From Eubacterium sp. (GTDB taxonomy: Bacteria; Bacillota; Clostridia; Lachnospirales; Lachnospiraceae), in the NCBI GenBank assembly GCA_017437905.1, contig JAFRWY010000080.1, forward strand, positions 21,019 through 85,018: a stretch of DNA of 64,000 nt. The letters are read 5' to 3'. Each line of letters begins with the position of its first letter. The stretch's first letter is position 1. The notes under the pieces were generated by a model. The model did no database searches, had not been told where the DNA came from, and was given only the letters and a program-made list of their open reading frames with translations. Positions 1-9,209 of the stretch are shown one piece after another. The position numbers were made by a program, and so were the translations under genes.

Positions 1-2134
1 CCTCCGAGGTCTCAACACCCTCGGCCAGTGCCAGGATATTATTGCTGTGACAGAATTCGATGGCATCTCTTACGAAATGCTGCTTCTGCGTACTGTTCTG
101 AATTTCCGAAAGCAGGGAACGGTCGATCTTCACCACATCCGGCATATACCGGAGCAGATTACTGATATTGGAATAACCGGTTCCGTAATCATCAACCGCA
201 ATACCTGCCCCCAGAAGACGCAGTTCCCTCTTCAGGTGCGTGATATCCGACTCGGAGATCTCCGACTGCTCCGTCAGTTCCACCACCACGGTGCCCGGAT
301 TCTCGCTGATCAGCGAACGGACGCGTTCTTTTGCATCCTCCGGGATCGGGCACCCCGGAATACTGTTGATGAAAAGCCTTCTTCCGTCAAAGGTTTCCTG
401 ATTCTTCTGCAGGATCTCCAGCACGTTCAGGAAGGTATCCTTCTCGATATCACTCAGCCGGTCCATCGCCGTTGCATGACGGATGATCTCCAGAGGCGAA
501 ACCTTCCGCTCCGTAGCGGAACGCATCAGTGCCTCATAGGAGTAGATCTCTCCGTCCTTCACCCGGACGATGGGCTGGAAATGATACGTAAAGAGGTTCT
601 CATCCAGGATATGCTCCACTTCCCGGCGATCCAGCATTTCCTCCTCAGTCAGTCCATCCTCGATCACCGCAGCACCGGAAGCTGCGGATGCACTCTGGAA
701 CTTCTGGCGTTCCAGACCTGCCACACGGATCTCCAGCACCTGCATGATCTGCTTTCTCCGAAGCTCCTCCAGCCCCCGGGCCAGAGACCGGATCCACAGC
801 CGGTACACTTCATCATAGCTTCGGGGCTGATTGCCGAAGCTAACTACGGCATAACCGAAACAGATATCTTCTACATAGACCGGCGTGAAGATGTAACCCT
901 TCGGCTCACTCCGGTCCACATCCGGAAGTACTTTCTCACTCTGGAAGATATTCTTCGTTCCCGCCCATCCATGAGTGGCATCCGCCGCCTCGTAATGGAT
1001 GGCATGCAGCATAACATCCGAATATCCGATCTTCGGAAATTCTCTGGTAAGCATCTCCTCCGGCTTCAGCCAAAGGTCATTCAGACAAAGGTCAAACCGC
1101 TCCAGATCATAGATCTGATAGAGATTCTCATAGACATGTCCGAGAAAATCATCCAGATTATCACACCTGAGCATATCATCCAGAAGATTGTTATGGATCG
1201 AATAATACCCCTCATCCGAGGTACGTGTTGTCCAACTGGTTCTTTTCTTTCCCATAAGGACAGGGACTTCATCATGACATCCGCAGCTCTCCCCGAGGAA
1301 CAGCTCCGGACGATAATCCGGCATGGAGGTGGGTAGACCCGCCAGCATCTGTTCGATGGTACGTACCGAGAATACACCGTAGTATTCCGCCGGTACCTGT
1401 GCAGATGTCAGGGATTTCGGACTGAAAAGGCCCTCCTCGGTGGCACCGTAACCGGCCAGAAGGATATCCTCCGGTATCCGTATCCCGTTCTTCTCCAGGG
1501 TTTCAGCCACACCGATGGCCATCTGATCATTGGCACAGACGATAGCCTGCGGACGTTTTCCTTTCTCCCTAAGCAGCATCTCACCTGCCCAGGCGCCGCT
1601 GGTATACCAGAAGTCACCATACAGGATCCGGTCCTCATTCACCTCGATCCCGTGATCCTGCATCGCCGCACGGTAGGCCGCTGCCCGCCGCATGGAATGC
1701 CTGTGATGCTTCCGTCCGGTCAGAAATGCGATATCCCGCACCCCGTGTTCATCGATCAGATGGGATACCAGCTGATAGATTCCCTGATAACCGTCCGTCC
1801 AATAGTTCTTAAAATATTTGCTGTCCGCATCGATACAGATCACCGGTCCCTGGAACACCTCATGGATATGCTCCTGAAGCTTCTGTTCCACGCCGGGTGT
1901 CTGGATCGTATCCGAAAGAAGGATAGCCGCGTCAAAAGAATCCCACTGGATCAGATTGTAGATATTCGTATCCCCGATCTCGCGTTCCTTGTTGTTCTGG
2001 TATTTGATGTACATGGAGAAAACACATACTTCAAAACCATCGGCAAACGCCTGACGCATCACACCTTTTATATAATTCTGCTGGTAACCCTCATCCGCCT
2101 GTCCGAGCAGGAGAGCGATCTTCCCTTTTACCAT
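1..2134 (-). CDS. Periplasmic-binding-fold sensor with EAL phosphodiesterase domain (3' end outside window)
   Basis: Predicted cytoplasmic c-di-GMP phosphodiesterase. Residues 1 to about 280 resemble the sugar-binding part of LacI-family regulators (GYQQNYIKGVM near the start, CANDQMAIGVAETLE near 205) but there is no helix-turn-helix in front. A middle region of about 200 residues looks GAF-like, and an EAL domain starts near residue 510 with YEALMR near 533, VVELTEQSE, and VDDYGTGYS near 646; the run ends in LALAEGVETSE at the window edge. No GGDEF domain is present. I start at the ATG at 2134, which has GGGGA about 8 bases upstream; an ATG at 2161 has no ribosome-binding site. Inference: a small ligand sensed by the first domain controls c-di-GMP breakdown. 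Confidence 0.85.
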   Translation of the reverse strand, partial: MVKGKIALLLGQADEGYQQNYIKGVMRQAFADGFEVCVFSMYIKYQNNKEREIGDTNIYNLIQWDSFDAAILLSDTIQTPGVEQKLQEHIHEVFQGPVICIDADSKYFKNYWTDGYQGIYQLVSHLIDEHGVRDIAFLTGRKHHRHSMRRAAAYRAAMQDHGIEVNEDRILYGDFWYTSGAWAGEMLLREKGKRPQAIVCANDQMAIGVAETLEKNGIRIPEDILLAGYGATEEGLFSPKSLTSAQVPAEYYGVFSVRTIEQMLAGLPTSMPDYRPELFLGESCGCHDEVPVLMGKKRTSWTTRTSDEGYYSIHNNLLDDMLRCDNLDDFLGHVYENLYQIYDLERFDLCLNDLWLKPEEMLTREFPKIGYSDVMLHAIHYEAADATHGWAGTKNIFQSEKVLPDVDRSEPKGYIFTPVYVEDICFGYAVVSFGNQPRSYDEVYRLWIRSLARGLEELRRKQIMQVLEIRVAGLERQKFQSASAASGAAVIEDGLTEEEMLDRREVEHILDENLFTYHFQPIVRVKDGEIYSYEALMRSATERKVSPLEIIRHATAMDRLSDIEKDTFLNVLEILQKNQETFDGRRLFINSIPGCPIPEDAKERVRSLISENPGTVVVELTEQSEISESDITHLKRELRLLGAGIAVDDYGTGYSNISNLLRYMPDVVKIDRSLLSEIQNSTQKQHFVRDAIEFCHSNNILALAEGVETSE

Positions 2135-2293
2135 CGCTGTTTCCCCGTATGTAAATATCATGATCTGTTTTTTTGCCCGCGTTCTGTTGTCACGCCGAAA
2201 AAACAATACAAAACACCATCTTGTATTGTATCACGAATCTTCTCCATACTCCAACTTTTTTTATCGAAATACCGGATATTCTTTAGGAAACGG

Positions 2294-4423
2294 TTATTCC
2301 TGCGTCTCCCACTTCATGCCCTTCGCCAGTGTAAATGCCTTTGTCTCCTCCATCGGCATGGGTTTCCCGAAGTAATACCCCTGTGCCTTCTCACAGCCGA
2401 TCTTCTTCAGGAATTCATAATGTTCCTCTGTCTCCACGCCCTCACAGAGCGGCTGGAGTCCCAGTCCCCGCGCGCCCTCGATGATATAGGTCATCAGCGG
2501 TGCCGCCTTCGGATTCCGGTCATAGCTCCGGAGGAATACCATATCCAGCTTCAGCACGTCGAAGGAATACTCCGTCAGCGTATTCAGCGAGGAGTATCCG
2601 CTTCCGAAATCATCCAGCCAGATCTGGTAGCCCAGCGCGCGCATCTTGTCGCACTCTTCCCTGATATGTCCGAAGTTATCATTCAGGACACTTTCCGTGA
2701 TCTCCAGATCCAGCATGTTCCGCGGAACGTCGTACTTCTCCCGCGTCTTCTCCACCAGTCCGAAAATGTCGCAGAGTTCAAAGTCCAGACGGGAGAAATT
2801 GATGGAAGCCGGAACGATCACATCTCCGTTCTCTATCACCCGGTGATAATCCCTGCAAACCTGTTCCACCACGCAGGCATCGACCTTGTGGATCAGATGG
2901 AACTGCTCCAGTGTCTCGATAAAATCCGCCGGAGAAAGCACTCCCACCTGCGGATCCACCCAGCGTACCAGTGCCTCGTAGCCGCAGATCTCTCCGGTCT
3001 TCACACGGACCACAGGCTGGTAGTATACCCGGATATATCCCTTCTCGATGGCCTCATCCACATGATCCACCACATACTGCTGCTTCCTCAGCCGGTCCCG
3101 CAGCATTTCATCATAAATGCAGTAATACACATCATGTCGGTTCTTGATGCTGTTGCAGGCCAGACGTGCATGGTCGCAGGCAAGACCCACTTCCGTCATC
3201 CGGTCTGCCATATAATAGATGCCCGCCTTCACACGGACCCTCTTCACCGTATCCTCCGACTGCAGGATCCGCCGGATGACCGTTTCTACCTTTTTCACTA
3301 CGGATTCTTTGTTCCCCGTGGAGCAGACCACAAAATGATCGTCCGAGAATCTGGAAGCGATCCCGTCTGCAAATTCCTCCCGGATGGTCTTCGCCAGATC
3401 GCAGAGCAGCTCGTCTCCCAGCTGAAAGCCGTTTCTCTCGTTGAACAGCTTGAAGTTCGGAATGTCGAAATGCACGATGGAGATCAGCTTCCGCCGGTTC
3501 TCCGGCGAAGACATCAGCCGCTGCATGCTCTGGTAGAAGAAGGCCATGTTGAAGAGTCCCGTCAGGGGATCCGTCTCCTGATTCTGGGACAGGATCTCCG
3601 CCTCCGCGAAGGAATTCCGGTTACGGTTCAGGTATTCGTTCTGATCCACGTCCACGATGAATACATAGAAGAAGCTCTTCCCGTTCCGTCCGTGGAGAAG
3701 ATGTCCGAAATCCTCGATATAACGCACATCTCCCTGTTTCGTCAGAATCCGGTAGCGTACATAATCATGCCGCTTCTCACCAAACATGGTCTGGGCCTGG
3801 ATCTGATTCTCAATCTTATGCAGATCCTCAGGATGAACCATCCCCCGGAAGGAATTCCCGGTCAGTTCCCGGAACTCCTCCAGAGTTTCGCACCCGTACA
3901 TACGGATCACATTTTCCTCCGCGAAAAGGATCTGCTCCTTCTCATTGTTCTCATAAATGAAGAAGCCTCCCGGAAGACCGGTGGGGATATGTCCCGCCAG
4001 ATATTTCTTCAGCTCGGCCTTCAGAAACAGATACCGCCGGAACTTCTCTTCCTTCGCGAAATGCTCCTCCCTGGACTGCACAGTGTACTCGTCATAGTGA
4101 AGCTTCTCTCCTGCGAACTGCTCGCTGGTCAGGTCGAATTCCGCATCCCCCACCACATTGAAGCAGTGGTAGCTTCCTCCCGGACGAAGGATCCCGCGGA
4201 CTTCTCCGCCGAAGATGTCCTGGGCCAGAAATGCCGTAATGCTGCACTGTCCCAGGGTCTGGTTCGCCATGCTCCACCCGGCACGAAGCCTGGGTGCACA
4301 GGTGTATTCACACCAGATATGATGCAGTGCATCATAAAGATCCTGCGGTGTTTCGATTCCCGGATATTCCTTCGAAACCACACGCACCGACGTACGCTCC
4401 CAACCATAAAACCGATAACCCAT
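2294..4423 (-). CDS. YunG-like / PAS / degenerate GGDEF / EAL protein
   Basis: Multi-domain c-di-GMP protein of about 709 residues. The first 110 residues resemble the YunG family (CSITAFLAQDIFGGEVRG, then GSYHCFNVVG and EFDLTSEQF). A PAS domain follows, then a GGDEF domain (DPLTGLFNMAFFYQSMQ) whose signature is SRFSDDHF instead of GGDEF, so cyclase activity is unlikely. The C-terminal EAL domain keeps YEALVRW, LEITES, LDDFGSGYSSL and CEGVETEE and should be active. The ATG at 4423 is preceded by AAGGAG with 7-base spacing and is chosen over the ATG at 4444. It begins 28 bases after the subtilase stop and may be co-transcribed with it. A YunG-like module in front of a signalling protein is unusual. 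Confidence 0.88.
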   Translation of the reverse strand: MGYRFYGWERTSVRVVSKEYPGIETPQDLYDALHHIWCEYTCAPRLRAGWSMANQTLGQCSITAFLAQDIFGGEVRGILRPGGSYHCFNVVGDAEFDLTSEQFAGEKLHYDEYTVQSREEHFAKEEKFRRYLFLKAELKKYLAGHIPTGLPGGFFIYENNEKEQILFAEENVIRMYGCETLEEFRELTGNSFRGMVHPEDLHKIENQIQAQTMFGEKRHDYVRYRILTKQGDVRYIEDFGHLLHGRNGKSFFYVFIVDVDQNEYLNRNRNSFAEAEILSQNQETDPLTGLFNMAFFYQSMQRLMSSPENRRKLISIVHFDIPNFKLFNERNGFQLGDELLCDLAKTIREEFADGIASRFSDDHFVVCSTGNKESVVKKVETVIRRILQSEDTVKRVRVKAGIYYMADRMTEVGLACDHARLACNSIKNRHDVYYCIYDEMLRDRLRKQQYVVDHVDEAIEKGYIRVYYQPVVRVKTGEICGYEALVRWVDPQVGVLSPADFIETLEQFHLIHKVDACVVEQVCRDYHRVIENGDVIVPASINFSRLDFELCDIFGLVEKTREKYDVPRNMLDLEITESVLNDNFGHIREECDKMRALGYQIWLDDFGSGYSSLNTLTEYSFDVLKLDMVFLRSYDRNPKAAPLMTYIIEGARGLGLQPLCEGVETEEHYEFLKKIGCEKAQGYYFGKPMPMEETKAFTLAKGMKWETQE

Positions 4424-4451
4424 CTTCCGTCTCCTTCCGTCCATGTCACTG

Positions 4452-7400
4452 TTACGGATTCACACATACACCGTCCGCATCAAATTCGTAGGTTACTTCT
4501 CCCGGCAGCCGGACGGTTCCGGAGGTCACCATGGCGCCGTCCGTCCCCAGATAATACCATTTGCCGCTGGACTTCTTCCAGCCGGTCTGCATGATCCCGT
4601 CCTTGTTGAAGAAGTACCATTTTTCTCCGATTTTCTTCCAGCCGGTCTCGATATACCCGGACTTTGCGAAATGATACCAGTCCCCGTCGATCTTCAGCCA
4701 CTGGTCCGAAGCATACCAGCCGAGACTGTCTTCGTACCACCAGCCGGTACGGTTATGCCTCCAGCGGCCCTTGCCCTTATACTTCTGGGCACCGTTCTTT
4801 CCCAGCCACCAGCCGTCGCGCCATTCATTTTTCGCCATATATCCGTCCTTGTTGAAATAGTACCAGGTACCCTTCCACTTTACCCATTCGGAGGCCGCAT
4901 AGCTTCCGTCCGCGTACTCCAGCCACCAGCCCCTGCTGTTATGCTTCCAGACTGCGGTATCCTCCCGCCGGGGAATATCTCCCGGATACTCATCCACGGA
5001 CATGGCGGTTGCCCGGAAGAAGGTATATCCCGGATCCAGCGATGTGCTTCCGATCGCATACAGCCATCCGCGGTAGGTGGCCGCTACGGAAACCTTCACC
5101 TTTGCATCCGACATCCGTTTCGGATATGCCTTGAATTTCTTCTCTCCGTTTTTCAGCAGAAATGTGTCCGAAAGTACCTGATCCGAAGGCGAACTCTTCG
5201 ATGACGGTCCCACAAGAAGGATTCCCTCCTTCGACGGAACCAGGGTTCCCTTCCGTGTCGCTGCATTCTCTTCCGGGTCACCGTTCTGGAAGGTCACGAT
5301 CGAAGGAAGTGCATCGGAAAGATCCGTGTAGGTCCCCGTCTCAGGCCGGATGACTCCGAAGCTGTAGTTCAAGGCATCATATACATAGATCTCCCCATCC
5401 ATCGCCGCAACCGACGGAGCGACATAACCATCGGGCATTTCCACCACCATATCCGTGGCACCCGCCTCCGGGTCGTATACGGATACAGACCAATAGCCCA
5501 CCACATAAAGTGTTCCGTCGCAGTTCACGATACTGCTGTAGATGCTCACTCCGTCCACGGAGCATTTTCTCCAGCGGGATGTTGCAGGATCATAGCAATA
5601 GATCCGTTCCTTCGCGTTGTTGTTATAAGAACCGACCTCCCCATATGAATAATCCACGGATGCTCCGGCAACGTAAAGCTTTCCGCCGCTGATCGCAGCA
5701 GATACATCGGCCAGAGCCTCCGGAAGCTCCGGTGCGTCCGACCAGGTCTTCGATGCAATATCATACACACGCATGGTCTTGATGAAGGGCTGCCGTTCCA
5801 CCATGGTCATGGTGGGAAGATAATACAGACGATCCTCCAGTCCCACCAGTTTACCCGTTGCATCGTAATCCCCGGGCGCCTCCATCTGATACAGATCTCC
5901 CAGTTCCGTATCCAGTGGCAGTACCGTCTCATAGACCGCCGCAGTGGGCTTCGTCATCAGTGTCCGGGAACCGCTCCTGCCATCCGGATTTTCCACCATT
6001 ACCTGGACAATTCCTGCGTCCGATCCGTCAAATGCAACCTTGATCGTTTTGTCCGACCATGTAAGTCCGGCCTGTTCCTTATCCTTCGAGGAATCATAGA
6101 GCGTAATGCCGTTTTGTCCCACCAGACGCTGTATGATCCGGATCCGTCCCACGGAGTCCCCGAAATGATATCCGCCCAGTGTAATGAGGCCTTCCTCATA
6201 AACAGCCTCCGTGATCACGGGAGCCTTGCCGACGTAGGATCCGCCCAGATCCAGCATACCTCCTGATTTCGTGACACCCTTCATGGATGTCACCGAACGA
6301 ATGGATGCCTTCACTTCGGAAGCCAGCTCCTCACCGGAGAGATTCCTGTCTTTCGCTGCAAAAAGAGCCACAGCGCCGGCAACCAGCGGCGTTGCCATGG
6401 AGGTTCCGTTTAAGTAAGTATACGGTACCCGCTTTGTTCCGACTCCGACAGAATCCAGATACAGTATATCCGAAGACGTGTTCTCCGAAGAGAATACTGC
6501 GATCACATCCAGATCCTTCCGATCTGCATTTTCCCCAAGCTCCGCTCCGGTGACACACCAGTTGGTGCCCCGGCACCGGGCGACATTCTCTCCGTCGATT
6601 TTCTGATATTTCCCGTCAGTATCCTTCTCGAACAGGAGGACTGAGGTTGCAGCATTCGGTGTATAGAAGGAAAAGCCCACATAGAGCGGTGACCCTGCGC
6701 TCTCCACATCACCGAAGTGAAGCTGTACGTAACGCTCCGTATCTTCCCCTCCTTCCATGGAGAAGGGGATCTCCCCTGCGAAACTTCCCATGAAATGCGG
6801 TGCATCCGCACCCGTTCTCGTCACTTCTCCGTCAATCCACGGAACAAACCCATTCTCTGCGTCCAGGCTGACCCGCCGGATCGAAACATCCGAAGACGCT
6901 TCCTCAAAGCCCTCATATCTTACATTTGCCGTCGGAACCGCATCTGCGATATATGAGGAATTTGCCCGCATGACCGTAGACAGGATGTCAACACCGGGAG
7001 CCCCCAGATCCACAACCGAAGAACCGTAATTGGAGAAGGATGCCCTCTTCTCATCCACATCCGTGGCCGCCACAACGATCACATAGGGATTATCGCCCAG
7101 AATCCCCGACATTTCCGTAATGGTCCCCAGATCCTTATTTGCATTTCCCGCCGCAAAGACGGAAACCACGCCATACTGCTCACCCAGCTCACGGACCGCA
7201 GCGTCCAGTGCCACACTGTGCTGGAGAAGCCCGAAAGAGTTGCTTGTCACACGGATCGGGATCCCGTACTCATTTGCTTTTTTCACAAAAGCAAATGCGC
7301 GAAGGGCGTTGATCAGCGAGGTATTTCCGTCATTTGTATGATTCTGGATCGAGACGATGCGTACATTCGACGCCACACCGCTTACGCCATGTCCGTCCCA

Positions 7401-8288
7401 TGCCGCACCCAGGATTCCGGCACAATGCACACCGTGATTGGCGTCTTTCCAGTATTCCATCTGCCCGTTCGTGCTCTGCCAGGTGGCATTGTAACCGTAC
7501 TCGCCACAGCCGAGAGCCTTCTGTTCCTCCTCCGTGAACCGGTAAATGACCGGTGCAAGATCCTGATTCGTCGGATCGATCGGTGTATCGATCACTGCCA
7601 CAATGATCGGATCCCCTTCCATATTGGAGCCGGTGGCACCGAAACCCGGTACATGTACGGAGGAGACTCCGGCCTGATCCTTCAGCGAAAATGCGACCTC
7701 ATCCGTGCATGCCCACTGCAGTCCGGTAAGATCCGCGATCTCATCCGCCTCCGCCACGCCCGAGAGATCTCCGACGTTTTCGATGGCACTCTCCATCCCC
7801 GAACCGGTATCCGTAACCTCCACGATATAGTTTGGCTCCGCAAATACCACCCGTGGATCCTCTGCCAGGGTATACAGCAATTCCTCCGTGGACATACCCT
7901 CTTCCCGGATCATCTCGATCCGGACGGTATCCGACGGCTCCTCTGCCGTTTCCGAAGCTGCATCCTCTGGAGCCGTATCATACTGTTCCTCCACCGCCGC
8001 ATCCACATGTTCCGCAGCGATCTCCATGATCTCCTCGGATCCTTCCGAAACCTCCGGTGTTCCTTTTTTTCCCTCTGAAACAGAAACGTCCGGATCGATC
8101 CCCACGATCACTACGCCTTCCTCGTACGGTCCGGCTTCAATCAGTGACGGGATCTCCCCGGCCCATGCAGCCATTTCCCCTGATTTATCTTCATTCACAG
8201 CTTCCGCCCGTGCTACCGGTGTCCCGCCGATCCCTCCGACAAGAACCGCCACAGCAAGCGCAGCTGCTACTTTTCTTCTGAAACTCAT
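4452..8288 (-). CDS. Secreted subtilisin-like (S8) protease with Kelch-like region and wall-binding repeats
   Basis: About 1278 residues. A signal peptide (RRKVAAALAVAVLVGG, cut near ARAEA) is followed by an inhibitor-I9-like propeptide ending near FAEPNYIVEV. The S8 catalytic domain has Asp near 236 (VIDTPID, usually DTGID), His near 285 (NHGVHCAGI), the oxyanion Asn in SNSFG and Ser near 628 (GTSMATPLVAGA). An IPT/TIG-like domain (VITEAVYEEGLITLGG) follows, then Kelch-like blades between about 800 and 1085 (KLYVAGA, TLYVVGY, EIYVYD), then choline-binding-like repeats to the end (GTWYYFNKDGYMAKNEW, EKWYFFNKDGIMQTGW). Likely a wall-attached protease. The ATG at 8288 has AAAGGA at 8-base spacing; the GTG at 8321 is less likely. 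Confidence 0.93.
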   Translation of the reverse strand: MSFRRKVAAALAVAVLVGGIGGTPVARAEAVNEDKSGEMAAWAGEIPSLIEAGPYEEGVVIVGIDPDVSVSEGKKGTPEVSEGSEEIMEIAAEHVDAAVEEQYDTAPEDAASETAEEPSDTVRIEMIREEGMSTEELLYTLAEDPRVVFAEPNYIVEVTDTGSGMESAIENVGDLSGVAEADEIADLTGLQWACTDEVAFSLKDQAGVSSVHVPGFGATGSNMEGDPIIVAVIDTPIDPTNQDLAPVIYRFTEEEQKALGCGEYGYNATWQSTNGQMEYWKDANHGVHCAGILGAAWDGHGVSGVASNVRIVSIQNHTNDGNTSLINALRAFAFVKKANEYGIPIRVTSNSFGLLQHSVALDAAVRELGEQYGVVSVFAAGNANKDLGTITEMSGILGDNPYVIVVAATDVDEKRASFSNYGSSVVDLGAPGVDILSTVMRANSSYIADAVPTANVRYEGFEEASSDVSIRRVSLDAENGFVPWIDGEVTRTGADAPHFMGSFAGEIPFSMEGGEDTERYVQLHFGDVESAGSPLYVGFSFYTPNAATSVLLFEKDTDGKYQKIDGENVARCRGTNWCVTGAELGENADRKDLDVIAVFSSENTSSDILYLDSVGVGTKRVPYTYLNGTSMATPLVAGAVALFAAKDRNLSGEELASEVKASIRSVTSMKGVTKSGGMLDLGGSYVGKAPVITEAVYEEGLITLGGYHFGDSVGRIRIIQRLVGQNGITLYDSSKDKEQAGLTWSDKTIKVAFDGSDAGIVQVMVENPDGRSGSRTLMTKPTAAVYETVLPLDTELGDLYQMEAPGDYDATGKLVGLEDRLYYLPTMTMVERQPFIKTMRVYDIASKTWSDAPELPEALADVSAAISGGKLYVAGASVDYSYGEVGSYNNNAKERIYCYDPATSRWRKCSVDGVSIYSSIVNCDGTLYVVGYWSVSVYDPEAGATDMVVEMPDGYVAPSVAAMDGEIYVYDALNYSFGVIRPETGTYTDLSDALPSIVTFQNGDPEENAATRKGTLVPSKEGILLVGPSSKSSPSDQVLSDTFLLKNGEKKFKAYPKRMSDAKVKVSVAATYRGWLYAIGSTSLDPGYTFFRATAMSVDEYPGDIPRREDTAVWKHNSRGWWLEYADGSYAASEWVKWKGTWYYFNKDGYMAKNEWRDGWWLGKNGAQKYKGKGRWRHNRTGWWYEDSLGWYASDQWLKIDGDWYHFAKSGYIETGWKKIGEKWYFFNKDGIMQTGWKKSSGKWYYLGTDGAMVTSGTVRLPGEVTYEFDADGVCVNP

Positions 8289-8323
8289 TCCCTCTGTCCT
8301 TTCAAAACGCAGGTTTCGCACCG

Positions 8324-8352
8324 ACGGCCTCCGCCTGTCACGCGGAGGCCGT
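8324..8352. repeat. 11-bp perfect hairpin in the subtilase leader
   Basis: ACGGCCTCCGC and GCGGAGGCCGT pair perfectly around a 7-base loop. It lies between the stop of the metallo-hydrolase gene and the subtilase start, both on the minus strand. There is no T tract after it on either strand, so a classical terminator is not supported; an attenuator or RNA-stabilising hairpin is possible. Confidence 0.6.
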
Positions 8353-8375
8353 AAGCCCGTAATATTTTCCGATGA

Positions 8376-9014
8376 TCAATAAAGCATCTTTACCTCAACA
8401 CGGATGGGCGAATCCACGGAATCCCTGAAGATCTCGGCATCCGTCCTTTTTCCGACGATGCTTCCGTAATGTGTCGGGATGACAACCTTCGGGCGGATAT
8501 GGTTCACAAGTCTTGCCGCCTCCCGTGCATCCATGGTATAAACCCCTCCGATGGGCACCAGTGCGATATCGCAGACCACATTCAGTGCCTCTGCGGTCTC
8601 GTCCGTGTCACCGGCGATATAGATCCGCTGTCCGCCGATCATAAGCACATAACCGACCCAGCCCGCCGACTTCGGATGGAAGGGCTTGCCGATATTATAG
8701 GCCGCAACCGTCTCGAACCGGAAATCATTGATCGTATATTCCTCACCCGGCTTCACGGTATGGATCTCCTGTACCATATGCTCCACCGTCTTTGCCTTGT
8801 CCGCCATGGTTTCCGGTACCACGAGCACCGTCTTCTCACAGGCAACCCGCATGATATCATCCGGGGAGAAATGATCCACATGATCATGCGTGATCAGGAT
8901 CAGATCCGCATTCTTCGGTTCTCTCCGCATCTGGAAGGGATCGATATAAACCCTTCTGTCACCTTCGTATATCTTTATACTGTTCTGTGTATAAACCTCA
9001 ATATCCCTGGTCAT
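8376..9014 (-). CDS. Metallo-beta-lactamase-fold hydrolase (UlaG-like)
   Basis: 212-residue cytoplasmic enzyme of the MBL superfamily. Metal ligands are visible as HDHVDH near residue 42, AGDTDET near 134, and PTHYGS near 182, the usual layout of short UlaG/YtnP-like hydrolases. The substrate cannot be read from sequence. Start ATG at 9014 has AGGAGGT just upstream; the TTG at 9035 lies inside that ribosome-binding region. It is divergent from the TetR gene, and its -10 box lies beside a palindrome that could bind that regulator. The next gene downstream is the subtilase, 87 bases away. Confidence 0.85.
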   Translation of the reverse strand: MTRDIEVYTQNSIKIYEGDRRVYIDPFQMRREPKNADLILITHDHVDHFSPDDIMRVACEKTVLVVPETMADKAKTVEHMVQEIHTVKPGEEYTINDFRFETVAAYNIGKPFHPKSAGWVGYVLMIGGQRIYIAGDTDETAEALNVVCDIALVPIGGVYTMDAREAARLVNHIRPKVVIPTHYGSIVGKRTDAEIFRDSVDSPIRVEVKMLY

Positions 9015-9085
9015 TTTTACCTCCTGCCTTTTCAAAATGACGTCCGCGGATCCGCGACAGCATGTTCCTCACCCTCAATACAGAT

Positions 9086-9113
9086 ATTATACTCTTTTTT
9101 TGTGACAAAAAAA
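9086..9113. promoter_or_regulatory. Minus-strand -10 box and perfect palindrome, candidate TetR operator
   Basis: A TATAAT -10 box reads on the minus strand at 9091-9086, toward the metallo-hydrolase. Directly beside it, TTTTTTTGT (9095-9103) and ACAAAAAAA (9105-9113) form a 9-bp inverted repeat centred on G9104. The absence of GC pairs makes a terminator unlikely. Its place between a divergent TetR-type gene and its neighbour is typical of an autoregulatory operator. Binding is inferred. Confidence 0.5.
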
Positions 9114-9161
9114 AGAACAAGTGCACGAACTTTACGCCTTTTTCTCTCATCTTCTTTCTGT

Positions 9162-9167
9162 TATAAT
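9162..9167 (+). promoter_or_regulatory. -10 box of the TetR-family gene
   Basis: TATAAT lies 42 bases ahead of the TetR start codon. No good -35 box is visible 16-18 bases upstream (T-rich, TTTTTC at best), so the promoter may be weak or need an activator. Confidence 0.5.
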
Positions 9168-9209
9168 AGCAACGGAACACAACACCGCCTTCAAAGAGGA
9201 GAATGATCC

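Noticed and set aside
47-4594. Long plus-strand open frames over 47-1336 and 1652-4594
   Set aside because: They lie antisense to clear EAL-domain genes, have no recognisable domain and are rich in Arg/His/Leu, as expected from the reverse of GC-biased codons.
7218-9206. Plus-strand open frames opposite the subtilase and metallo-hydrolase
   Set aside because: They mirror the protease and hydrolase coding strands and carry no family motif or ribosome-binding site.
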